A model generated the notes under the pieces. It ran no database searches. It saw only the letters and a program-made list of their open reading frames with translations, and was not told the DNA's origin. Shown here in pieces: positions 51,142-62,600 of a DNA stretch of 64,000 bases. Origin of the DNA: Xenopus tropicalis. Taxonomy: Eukaryota; Chordata; Amphibia; Anura; Pipidae. The position numbers were made by a program, and so were the translations under genes. The first letter of the stretch is position 1. Every line of letters begins with the position of its first letter. Where the stretch lies: contig NC_030677.2 in the NCBI RefSeq assembly GCF_000004195.4, positions 175,448,019 to 175,512,018 of the forward strand. The letters run 5' to 3'.

Positions 51142-52140
51142 TGAAGGGTGAATATAACTAGACTACTAATAACAAACTTAAGCAAAGGAAAAAGGAGGTT
51201 TTTTTACAAACCTAAAATAAATAGATAAATAGAGTAATAACTGGTGACGGTGGGGCACAAAAGTATACAAAATTCAAAAGCCACGGAAACTGTACCTAAA
51301 AGGTTTGTTGGCCCGGGTGTGCAAACCCCGGGCCCGCCACAGATACATTTACCGCCAATGTATAGATAAACGAAATTAAATCTCACCAAATTCGATGTGT
51401 GGTCCGGGTGCCTCCAGCCCCGAACCCGTAGCCTGGGGAGCAAAATTCAATCCAAACAAATACGGCTTTAGTCGGCACACCGAACGACCATGGTCTTAAA
51501 ACATCAGCCTTTATTCATTCCCTTTAAAAACACTAAGGCTTAGGGGCACGAATTCGAATCCGAATTGGAAAAATCCGATTGGAAAACGAACATTTTGCAA
51601 CTTTTTCGTATTTTTTGCGATTTTTTAGGCGCCTTTACGACTTTTTCGTTACCAATACGAGTTTTTCGTAGCCATTAGCGACTTTTTCGTATTGAGCGCT
51701 CGTAAGCGGTGGGCGAAACTTTCAGACTTAGCATGATTTTGGAAGCCTCCCATAGGACTCAATGGCACCCTGCAGCTCCAACCTGGCCCAAGTAAAGTCA
51801 CCATACTGAAGCTTGAATGAATCCGAATCTTTCGTACTCGGCACGAAGGCTACGAAAAAGTCGCGACAAAATACGAGCGCATCGTAACGGCTACGAAAAA
51901 CTCGTGTTTTTTCGTGCAAATCGTATTGGTAACGAAAAAGTCGCGACAATTTTCCGAAAAAATCGCCAAATACTGATCATTACGAAAAAAACGCAATCGG
52001 ACGCATTCGGCCGGTTCGTGAGTAAGTAAATGGGCCCCTAAGTGTTTTTAAAGGGAATGAATAAAGGCTGATGTTTTAAGACCATGGTCGTTCGGTGTGC
52101 TGACTAAAGCCGTATTCGTTTGGATTGAAGGGTGAATATA
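51142..52140. mobile_element. Fold-back element bounded by a 15-bp direct repeat
   Basis: TGAAGGGTGAATATA occurs at 51,142-51,156 and 52,126-52,140. Just inside the right copy lies an arm (52,040-52,128) that is complementary to 51,446-51,534, including CCATGGTCTTAAAACATCAG. The 89-bp arms enclose a palindromic CpG MITE. The class is uncertain. Confidence 0.68.
51541..52038. mobile_element. CpG-rich palindromic MITE (copy 3) in the loop of a fold-back
   Basis: It starts AGGGGCACGAATTCGAATCC and ends GTGAGTAAGTAAATGGGCCCCT. The interior is made of TTTTTCGTAGCCATTA and TACGAAAAAGTCGC blocks facing each other. It is the same family as 37,449-37,958. Confidence 0.8.
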
Positions 52141-52334
52141 GTTTTATAAAGCTGGCATGAGTGTAGCTTCTCAGAGTGACTTCTCAATTAGATCTTACCA
52201 GAGAGCACAGACTGAGTTTTCTAAAAAAAAAAAAAAAAAAAAAAAACTTATATGTCTTGATTTTTTCTTATTAAATAAGAAAACAGGTACTAAAAAGTAA
52301 GAATATATAAAAATTCAAAAAACAAGTTAAGACT

Positions 52335-52872
52335 GATGCTCTGCGAACACTTTATTACACAAAGTACATTCAGTTTCTGAAAATAGTGTTCTAAACAGTG
52401 GAACCATCTAAAAATAAGACATCCCAATAACACCAAAAACAAAGAAAAAAAAATAGAAAGAAATAAGAAACATTAAATATTTTGTCTTTATAGTTTCCCT
52501 TTCTTGGACGCAATATCATGTTGTTAATTTAAAAAAATAGAAGAGATTTAGCAGCTTTGCATTTATGTGGCACATATCTTTGAAATGCGATTAGTTTTCA
52601 GTTAAAGGCTTGAAAATAATTGGCAGTTAAAGTGCTATTGGTGAAGCAGAGGAAGGCCATCAAACACTGGAAAAACGCTCTCTAAAGCCAAAGTCATTTA
52701 CCAAATAGAATTATTTTGGATGTTCATATAGAGACTACAACATCACTTCAAATAAAAAGAAAAAGAAAAACTATGACAATTGTACAGTCCACAGACTAGT
52801 ACAGTTACATTTAAATACACAATCTTAAACGTGCTAATGGGGCAAAAGGTTCTGTGGAAGAAGTCATCTGTT
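52335..52872 (-). other. pam: PAM 3' UTR
   Basis: AT-rich sequence between the TGA stop at 52,873-52,875 and the AATAAA at 52,351-52,356, free of recognised repeats. Its extent depends on which polyadenylation signal is used. Confidence 0.6.
52351..52356 (-). terminator. pam: PAM polyadenylation signal AATAAA
   Basis: On the minus strand GTGTAATAAAGTGTTCGC lies 517 bp after the PAM stop codon and is the clearest AATAAA in the 3' region. Cleavage would be near 52,335. Other signals further downstream cannot be excluded. Confidence 0.6.
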
Positions 52873-53057
52873 TCAGGAGGAAGATACTGGTGCTGGTGGA
52901 ATAGGTGGGGCAGAATACTCTTCTTCAGAGTCTGAGCCATCATCATCATCTTTCTCTTGGTCGCTTCCTTCTGTGCTCAGTCTGTCGAAGCCTTTTCTAC
53001 TATATCCTTTGTGAGTTGCAAAGAATGTCCCCAGATTAAGGCCTCCGCTCCCCTTCC
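52873..53057 (-). CDS. pam: PAM last exon, cytosolic trafficking tail and stop
   Basis: It encodes [20 protein letters not shown], then [20 protein letters not shown] and [17 protein letters not shown], then [23 protein letters not shown] is conserved with human. In rat this region directs endosomal sorting and is phosphorylated (family knowledge). The tail end is Pro-rich. Confidence 0.97.
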
Positions 53058-53525
53058 CTAAAATAAACACACAACAACTGTTAGACGGTGGCATACATAC
53101 TGTAACTTGATGGTAATAAAGAGATGTGCCTCGACATTGAACCTTTTAAATACATGTAGGGATTTTTTGCGGGGACAGAATAATTGAAGACTGTGTATCT
53201 TAGGTACCTCAGGGGGAACTTGATCAAAAGGTGCCACAGCAGCAAGTATACAAAGTCCAGAATATCTCTGGAGAATTATTTTAAATCACACTTGCCTGTA
53301 ACTTCAAAAACTCCCTCTCACCTATGCACATGGCAATGATATAAAGGAGGTAACACTGGGGGATGTTAGCATATGCACAACTAATCACTTTAACTCTCAT
53401 GGTACTTCTCAGCTAGCAGGCAACTAGTAATTGGATTATTTGACCATCTGACCAGAATGACATGGCATCCAAGATCTAGACAATTTACTAATTTACTGGC
53501 TGCATAAGAGAAATTAATTGATGAG

Positions 53526-53616
<91 letters not shown>

Positions 53617-56600
53617 CAAAATCAAACACAACCAGCACCAAGGGTCTTGTGGTTCAAACAAATATTAGTGTATTATAATTGCATGGGTTGTACATGCAAT
53701 TATAATACACTAATATTTGTTTGAACCACAAGACCCTTGGTGCTGGTTGTGTTTGATTTGGTATCTATTTGGTATTCCGTGCACAGGGGCAGCTACATGG
53801 TAGCAACTTTCGGAGTGTGGTGCTGTCGTGTGGACTTATATAAATCTCAAAACTTGAGTAAGGCCCTCTGGCAATTAAGTAAAATGAATGGCAAAAACCA
53901 AAACCAGTGATACAGTGGTAAGTCTGGGATTGCAGAATGCAAGTACTGTAGGTTCTCTGCTCTCAAAATGCAATGGTGCATATAAAAGTCTTGGATCTTT
54001 TTTGTAGGCAGATATCTGCTATTGTTATTTTACTTTTACAGCAGTGATTCTCAACCTTCCTAATGTCGCAACCCTATAATACAGTTCCTCATGTTGTGGT
54101 GACCCCCAACCATAATGTTATTCCTAAGACCATCGAAAATATGTGTTTTCCGATGGTCTTAGGCGACCCCTGTGAAGGGTTCGTTCGACCCCCAAAGTGG
54201 TCCCGACCCACAGGTTGAGAACCGCTGATATAAGGCTCCATTAGACTGAAGCAGTGGAAGAGGTCCTAAAGCACAGTACTGAATCAATTCACCTTGGTTC
54301 TTGTGAATGTATAAATAAAAGCAGGCCCAAAAAGGGTTTAGGACTCAATTACAATGCACCAGCAGTGTGCAAAGTGCATCTGCGCCCCTGGGGGTTGTAA
54401 ACAACCTCTTAATTAGAGCATTTTATTTGAATGGAGTGTTAAAATACATTTTGGAGACTAAATACTAACCTCTAAGTTTTCCCAAGATACCCCCAGAACT
54501 GGATTCTGATTTGTGGTCAATATCACCTGCATTTAATGAAAAATAATATTCAGTTCAAGAAACATTACTTTTACATTTTATATTTAGCAACATATACATT
54601 TTCATAACTATTGATATTTAAAATGAATTGATAAGAACAGCTTACATGACTTACATAATGTCCTTTGCTGTAGGTGTGTTATGCCAAAGAATAGGCTGGC
54701 TACACACATAATAGCCATAACAGATATTTTTGACCCCCCCCCCCCCCCCCCCCCAAACTGGAAGAGGATAGACCAGCACATCTCTAGCAATCAAGACAGT
54801 CTGGCCCCAGGGTCAGACTGGGCCGCCCGGGACACCGGGAAAAAACCCGGTGGGCCCCAGCAGCCCAGTTCTAATAATGGGATAGGTACAGTTTGGCTTC
54901 ATAACTTTTAAAATAGAAGTAATTTTCCTAAGCAGAAGTGTATCAGTTATGATGTGCTCGATTTTTGCTGGCTAATTGATGTGAGAATTTGTTTTATGTA
55001 AGAGAGAAACTGATATCCTGTCACCGACTATAATGTTTCCAGTCTGCCCTGATTTACAGTGTGTGCTCTAATGCACTAGCTCTTCAACTACCCTACAGGT
55101 GAATTGATGTTTAGCAGCACCATCTTTGTCCCTGTATGAAAGGCTGGTATGTATGCAAGTAAGGAGACCAGGACAGTTCTTTGTGTCCAGCAGTCAGTAA
55201 ACCAAACTAGGTGTCTAGTAAGGCTGACTACAAGTGAAAAAATGTATTAGTCTGTATTGTTATTTAGTGTGTGGGCTCTAAATAACCAGACATATTTGAG
55301 TGGTAGTTTCTACCTCTGCGAGAAACCATAATAAGCAGTCGACAATATCAGTGCCATGTAGGTGACAGGTTAACAGTTGAACGTACCTCCATACATTCTG
55401 ACTTTCCTCCAACGAATGAAGATGGCAATAGCAATGAGAACCACAATAGGAATGATTAGAAGAGTGATGATGAGAACAAAAGACACCCCCGCACTGCTCT
55501 CTTGGACAACGCTCTGCTTCTCCTGGGTTTGTTTTTCCTGTGCTTGTTTCTCTGTAGTTGTTTCATTTGTCTTTGGTCTGCTTCTCATATGGGTCTCAAA
55601 GATCTCTATTTCTGGATTGAAAATTAAACAAACAATATCACAATAGATTATATACCGCAGTGACACAAAATATATTCACTTTTGTTCAAATAAACAAATT
55701 AAGTAACTGGGCCATAAGAATTTTTAAAGAGTAACTAAACCTAAAACAGACATTTTGTGCACAAGATATGCAGGCAGTATGCATTATAAATCCTCAGCCA
55801 AGGAAGACATATATTGTTAGTAGTCTCCTTAAATTGCATTAAAGGAGAACTAAATCCACCATTGATTTCTTTATTTTTAGCCCCAGTACAGAGGCCCTGC
55901 CTGTGTTGTTAAGATCAGACCCAGATAAGACAGGGCCTCCCACACTCATTGACTGAAAATTCTATTTTTCCCTTCAAATAAACTCAGAATCCTAGAGGTG
56001 TGCATACTTTTGCCACACACAAATATGTAACGTTGCATGCATAAATGAATAAGCATTATGTTTTTATGGTCATTTTATGTTTGTGGTCATATTTATGCAG
56101 AAATACTGAAAACGGTTTACAATCCTTCATGCACCACTGTGTAAGACCAACATGGTGCCAGGCCTTGGTTAAAGGACTCCCAAAACAAATGCTCCTCCCA
56201 ATATGGAACAAAACTAAAGGAACGTAGGCAGAAGAGGTATATGTCTAGCGCCCCCCCCCCACACTAATATGGCACCCTTGGCACATGTCTCTTCTGCCTA
56301 CCCCTAGTTCTGGCCCTGGACCAAGAAGATTATGGTTGCCAGCATAAAATATACAAATAAAATGAGAAGCAGTGAGCAGGGCAGTGTTAGAATGTTATGC
56401 ATTAGGACTTTAACATAAGGCTGGCACATATAATCTATCTAGCTTGCAAGCCTAATGATTATCTTAAATGCTTGTTACACAGGAAGAAATGCAGTCTGCA
56501 GCATGCATGTACCTTTTATTTCTTCAACTTCTATTCCAGCTTTTTTGACAGATCGATGCTCTGCCCCTGGAAAAGAAAAGCAAGATCTCTGAGAGAGTTA

Positions 56601-59600
56601 ACTAAGTGCCTTCATGCTCTCTCCACAGACTGGGATGCCAGGGCTCCATCATAAAACCTTACACCTTAGATTATATAATATAATCTATCCTTACATCTTT
56701 TCCTACTCTTTGTTCAGTAGAAAATGGCCAGTAGAAAATGGCCATAAAATAGGCCAAATGGGGTAGGAGAAGAAGGGCCCACTAGGAGCTAAAGATTAGC
56801 ATAGTATACTTAAGGTTATATTGTCCTGCTTTTTTTTTGGCATAGGGGTAGGAGCAGGACAAATTAAATCACATAATATTGCAACAAGCACTTGAGTTCT
56901 ACAGCTGCCTTAATAGACTGCAGTTTGTCATTAACATTAACATGCCTAGCCCCCACTATGAGCTGCTGCAGGTTAGTAACTGATGAAGGGGAATACGAAG
57001 GGAACTAATTGAAAACTTAAGTATGTACAGTTAAACCATGTAATTAAAGAACAAAAAACAAAAGTCAACTTTAGGCAACTGTATTAAATATTTTATTTAA
57101 AATATTCACTCAAAATTGTTATTAGTTTTCACAATCAGAATTGTAAGATAATAAAATGTACATACTTGAAGGGGAGAACTTCCAGACTGCGTTGGCATGC
57201 GCATCCCCAACATACACTGTTCCATCATCTGCTGCAGCAATATCATGGGGCATTTCAAAATTCTGGAACAGCAATTCAGAATGATTAGACATTGCAAAGC
57301 TTTGGTTGAATGTCACTTGCTGAAACAAAGAAGCCTATTAGCTAGACATATATATGGGCAGATTTAACCCAGAGGATGACTGGGCACTGGCCTATTTGGA
57401 TTCACAAAATGGTAGAAAATCAAAAAGGCACAGCAGCAGCAAAGTAAAATTAAAAAACATTAATTTTTTTTTAGGACGTATAAAGCCTAACGCATTTTGT
57501 GCCTGAGGGGCAACTTACTCAGCCTATGAGTGTAACAGGTAGGTAAAACACTGCCCAAGCTGTAACCCTAGTTGGGAACAGGGAACACTTTGCAACTGAG
57601 GTACGTGCCTAGTGCTCCTAAGCTTAGCTTCTCAACAGCTGCCCAGAGTACACTGAGCATGTGCAGTGCCACTGACAATCCTGACAGAATTCAAGATGGG
57701 GAGCTCCTGTGACAACTGTGAAGGCCTGGATCATTACTACTATAGAGATGCTGAACCTTTAGGATGGTTCAATAAATTCAGTATATCAAATATGGCAATT
57801 CTAGCCACATTGATTTTTAGGGTTTAGTGTTCCTTTTAGCAACAGGATTCCCAAATGGAACTTACATATTTTGACTATTTGCATACTCGGGTCATCCCAA
57901 TCAAATTTGATCCTATTTGCAGTCCTTATAGGTGTAGTACCTCTTGTATCAATACTTGAATTTCATATTTTTGAGGCATGTTTTAACCCCTTTAGTACTT
58001 TTTATGTGCATAATCTAGATAAATTGAAACCATATTTCTTGCATGCTTTGAAAAATATTTCTGACATTCTCTATTGCTTTAGCTGCTATATCCCAAGCAA
58101 TATGAGAATATTACCTTTCTAGCAGGAATGAATGTATCTAAAATCTCCCCATTGGAGAAATTAAGCATAAAGCCTTGTACAGGGGCAGAATCTCCATAGT
58201 ACGGCTTTCCATTAACAGCATACAACACTCCACCTGAAATAATAGAAGACAAATGTTTAAATGGATATATACAACGATAAATAAAAAAAAACAAAGCTAA
58301 GTTAAGGTTTTTTTTTTTTTGTTTTTTTTAAAAGTCTAGCCCAAAATGCTTGTGCAAAGATACAATAAAACTATAAAACTCCCGAAGGGCATTTTAAATT
58401 AGAATGGAACACTCAATAAGCAGAAATAATCAGGCATCACCATCAGGCAGCAAACGCAGAGCCAAGGAAATAGAACCACATGCAGAACATTTTGAGTGAT
58501 GAGACCTTTTCCTCCTTTGTAAGCAAAGCAAATGGAAGCCTAGGAAGGAACTCGGTTTCGCTATTACAATTGTATGTATGTATATCTTTATTTATAAAGC
58601 GCTACTTATGTACGCAGCGCTGTACAGTAGAATTCATTAATACAGACAGGGGGTTAAAGATAATGGATAAATACAAAAGATAATGGATAAATACAAAGTA
58701 CAACAATAAATACAAGGTGCAGTTGCAATAAGAGTCAGAAACACAAGATGAAGGAGGTCCCTGCCCTGTAGAGCTTACAATCTATATGGGAGGGGTAACT
58801 AACAGACACAAATGGGCAAATGTAAGTGCTATAGGTCACAGTGGGTGACATTACAGTATAAGTGCCAGTTTCCAGATCAGGTGCTGGGTGAGTGCTCCAA
58901 AAGGTAGTCTTTAAGTTTAGTTTTAAAAAGACTGAGGGAGGATTCTCTCCGGAGGAAATCAGGGAGGGAATTCCAAATGTAAGGGGCAGCAAGGCAGAAG
59001 GGTTTAAGGCGGGAAACAGCAGTAGTAGTGGAGGGCACAACCAAACGGTTGCTCTGCGAGGAACGAAGGAGTCGGCCAGGAACGTACAGAGACACCAGGG
59101 AAGAGATGTAGTGAGGAGCAGAGGAATGGAGGGCTTTGAAGGTTAAGAGACTATTCTTTGTTTAACAGGAAGCCACGATAAGGCCTTTAGCAGGGGAAGG
59201 GCCACTTGCATGGAAAGTGTGTGAGTTTTATCTCAATGTGAAGAGAACAACTGCCTGCTCTGATTGTTTAGATAGTCCCCACAGACCAAAATTAAGCCAA
59301 GACTCATACAAACCTTGCAGTACTGCAAGGATTACATTGAGAGGATTGCTGCAATACACTTTCCATTGGCCTTGGGAGCCAACTGACACCAGAAAAAGTA
59401 CAAGGGTTACTCTTGTGGAACTGCCCTGTATCAGGAGTAGAAGTTGGTCCCCAGCTATTAACAATTATCAACAACAGTAATTGTAGACAGCTTGATGTGG
59501 CCATAGCTCTAATCGTGGGATACTTAATATGCTTAAGCTCTAAAGATTCAAAATAGGCCCTAGCATTAAAAGTACACTAGTGCATTATCCCACTAAATAG

Positions 59601-62600
59601 TTACTGTCTACGGCATCTTACAGCAGCCCTTTTGGCATTTGCAAGAATCCATTGATTGTGACATTACTGGGACATTTACTGTTGAATTATACCTGGTGCA
59701 TACGACACAGCAAACACCTCTCTTCCAAATTCCCGATGTTTGATTTGCTTTACAAACTTCCCCGTTTCAGCATGGAAGCACTGAATGCGGCCATTCTCTC
59801 TGTCGGCCACACACAGTTGTCCATGGTCAGGTACCATGGTCAGGCTGTGTGGGATGCGGAACTGACCAGGTTTGGGAATGGTTGATGATGTTTCTGCAAG
59901 ATAATGTTCTTATTACATAAAACAAAATGCTTGTTGAAATTAGGTCATAGGTTTACAAAAATGAACACACTTCAAAGTGAAAACCTTTGCAGGTAACTCT
60001 ATCATCAAAGGTGACAATATCAAAAACCCGTGTACAGGTGAGATAAAAACACAACTGAGGTGGCAGGTTTGGGGGCCTAAAGGTGGCCATACACAGCTGC
60101 TGATTGGGGCCCTTGAAACACAGCAGCTTATCTGCCTTTATATGGGCCTTCGATGGACCTACCCGACCGATCTGGGAGAAAATTGGCCAGGTGTCAATCG
60201 GAAAGGTTTTATTGTCCCTAACCAGCTCATTGATACGGTCCTCGCTTGGACAGCTCATATTTTAGACAAATATTGCCAGAGTATGGCCAGCTTAAGAGGG
60301 GGCAACTGACAACAGAAATTGAAACAGGCAGAAGCACTCTGGACTAAACTTCTGGACAGCTTATCTACTAATGATAATATAATTAATTATAAATAATTAA
60401 TATGACAATAATTGGGCTATGAGTTTGTTTATATATCACTTTATACTCTACTGGGACTTGTGGGTAATACAGTTCCCACATTTTGACCCTTCAACCCTTT
60501 GGCTCTATAGGTAGCTTGATCCCCAATTTGTTGGGGTTCTCAAAACTCAGGGCACATCAGGCCTTACTGTGGCTATCCCCAATCAGCACAGAGAATGAGA
60601 CTCCATGAACAGTCAGGCTTAAACTGGGCTATAGAGTTACTGAGTAGGAATCCTCCAGTGACTAGGGATCCCTTGGGATATACCTTTTATAACAAAAGCC
60701 TTCCTTATAAATTTCACATTTGCATTGTTTGTGGTTTCAATCTTTAGAGGAAAATATTTATTCCCTTTATTCCCACCGTGGGATACAAGACATTTTACAA
60801 GACTAAAAAAAAATTATCTTTTGGGATAATCGGCACAAAGAGACCCAGGAGACCAGAGGAAGGCCATTAATCACGTCGGAAATCATTTGAAGAAGTTAAA
60901 CTGATGCTATCTCTGTTTTTGCAAGAAGCTTTTCCTTGGAAGCATTGGGAGGCAGAGTTTGGCAACTGCTCTTCACTAGGGTTTGCAAGGAAAAACAACA
61001 ACAACATGAAGCAGATATCTGTAATCACAGCTATAAACTGCTTCCCATCCTGACTGTGCGAGGCCCAGCAACACAAGCAATTTAATAAGAGTAACAGAAG
61101 ATTTGTTTTAATTGGTATTCAGTCAGGCTTACAGAGGATTATTCTAGTTGAGGTATTCTATGTAGAAATGACAATATGGGATATAAACCTGTGGAGCATT
61201 AGAAGCTAAAAATATAGCTCTTGTCTAAGTTTGTATTCTGAAGGTCACCAGTGGGAGCCAACAGCTAGGATTAACTCTTGTCTTTGTACAGGTCCTGTGC
61301 CCCAGGTAGAACTATTATAAACATTATATTCTTCATGTGAGGCTTACCATCTCCCCACTGCATGATGAACATTCCATTCGGCGAGAACTGCATGATGCGA
61401 CTGTTGCAGTAGCCATCAGACACAAAGAAGTTTCCAGTAATAGGGTCAACTGCAACATCAGTTGGCTGACAGAAATGCTTTCGGTCACTCCCAGGCTGAA
61501 AAGCCTTCCCTAATACAAGGAGTGGAGTTTCTTTTTCAGCTCCCAATTTAAAAACCTAATTGGAAATAAAGAGATATTACATGAAAAAAATGAACGAATG
61601 GTATAACCATACAGCTTTGACACAATAAAAAAAAAATACCTGATGAAGGGCTACATCTGTGACCCAGTAATTGCCATCTCTGTCGATAGTCAGGCCGTGG
61701 GGCAAAAAAAACCTAAAAGAAAGAAAGCAAGTTGGGAAATGCTGCTAGCTGTAAGGAATCATTATACATATGTACATCTGCTATTGCAGCAATTCAAGGC
61801 CAAGTAAAGGCTTAATCACTAGCAATGTACCGCCGCTAGCAATGTAACCCAGTGATTATAACTGCTAACCTCAGACCCTGGGCCACTACTCCTCATCACT
61901 GAAAAATTCACCAGCCCAGGGTACTATTCTGGCGAGCCTCACTCCACCATTATTCCTATTGTCTCAGCGCCTGTGCAATTACAGTCACAGGGGTAGAGGG
62001 GCTTATGAGTCCTGACTTTTTTTTTTATTCTGCACATTAAACTAACCTCCTAAATGCTATATCCTTGTAAAATTTGAATGGCCATTAGAGATTGAATATG
62101 TGCCCAGTAACCCCTGTGAGAAAAAAAATAACCCCTGAGCTTGAAAAACTTAAAACTCAGTCTTTCAGTTCATCAATGATTGTAGGCTCATTATGAAGAC
62201 ACAGCAAGATGTCATATTGGATACATAGAGTAGATTTTATAAGTGCCAATAAAAACACACAAGGAATGATTGACAAATCAAACAGAGCTCGCAAAATGCA
62301 AAACTGGTGAGGTAAAACAGAAAGTCCATCCCCCAGTTCTCTGGGAATACAGATTTTTGCAGCCAGTTTCAGAGTATTAAAGGAAGGGAAAGGTCCCAAG
62401 CTGCCCTGGTAGCTGTGTGTAATGTCTGTGTGACCCTTTCAACTAAACTTCCTGATTGATGAAGGAAAAAATTAAATTGGCCATTTATTTTGATAATTTG
62501 TACTCTGGGAAAATGCCAATGAGAATTTTGAAACCATAACTTTCCAGTAGAATCTATGTTATCATCATATGGTGTCATCATACCGATACCTGGGCCTTTC

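Larger units (their letters stand above)
46900..52334. other. Intergenic interval between PAM 3' end and PPIP5K2 promoter
   Basis: This 5.4-kb interval contains a Tc1-like element, two palindromic CpG MITEs, a Harbinger-like MITE holding a hAT element with a minisatellite, and a direct-repeat-bounded element. I found no host exon. In human, GIN1 lies at this position between the two genes (established knowledge), but no integrase or GIN1-like frame is visible on either strand. Confidence 0.7.
53058..54469. other. pam: PAM last intron, holding a (TA)n tract, a fold-back and a SPIN element
   Basis: 1.4 kb. Apart from the three separately listed repeats, 53,060-53,520 and 53,760-54,040 show nothing recognised. 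Confidence 0.55.

Noticed and set aside
53390..53724. Tyr-Ile repeat frames on both strands
   Set aside because: Pure translation of the (TA)n microsatellite.
59977..60309. 110-codon plus-strand frame in a PAM intron
   Set aside because: It covers the 'AAAGGTGGCCATACACA' MITE and has no family resemblance.
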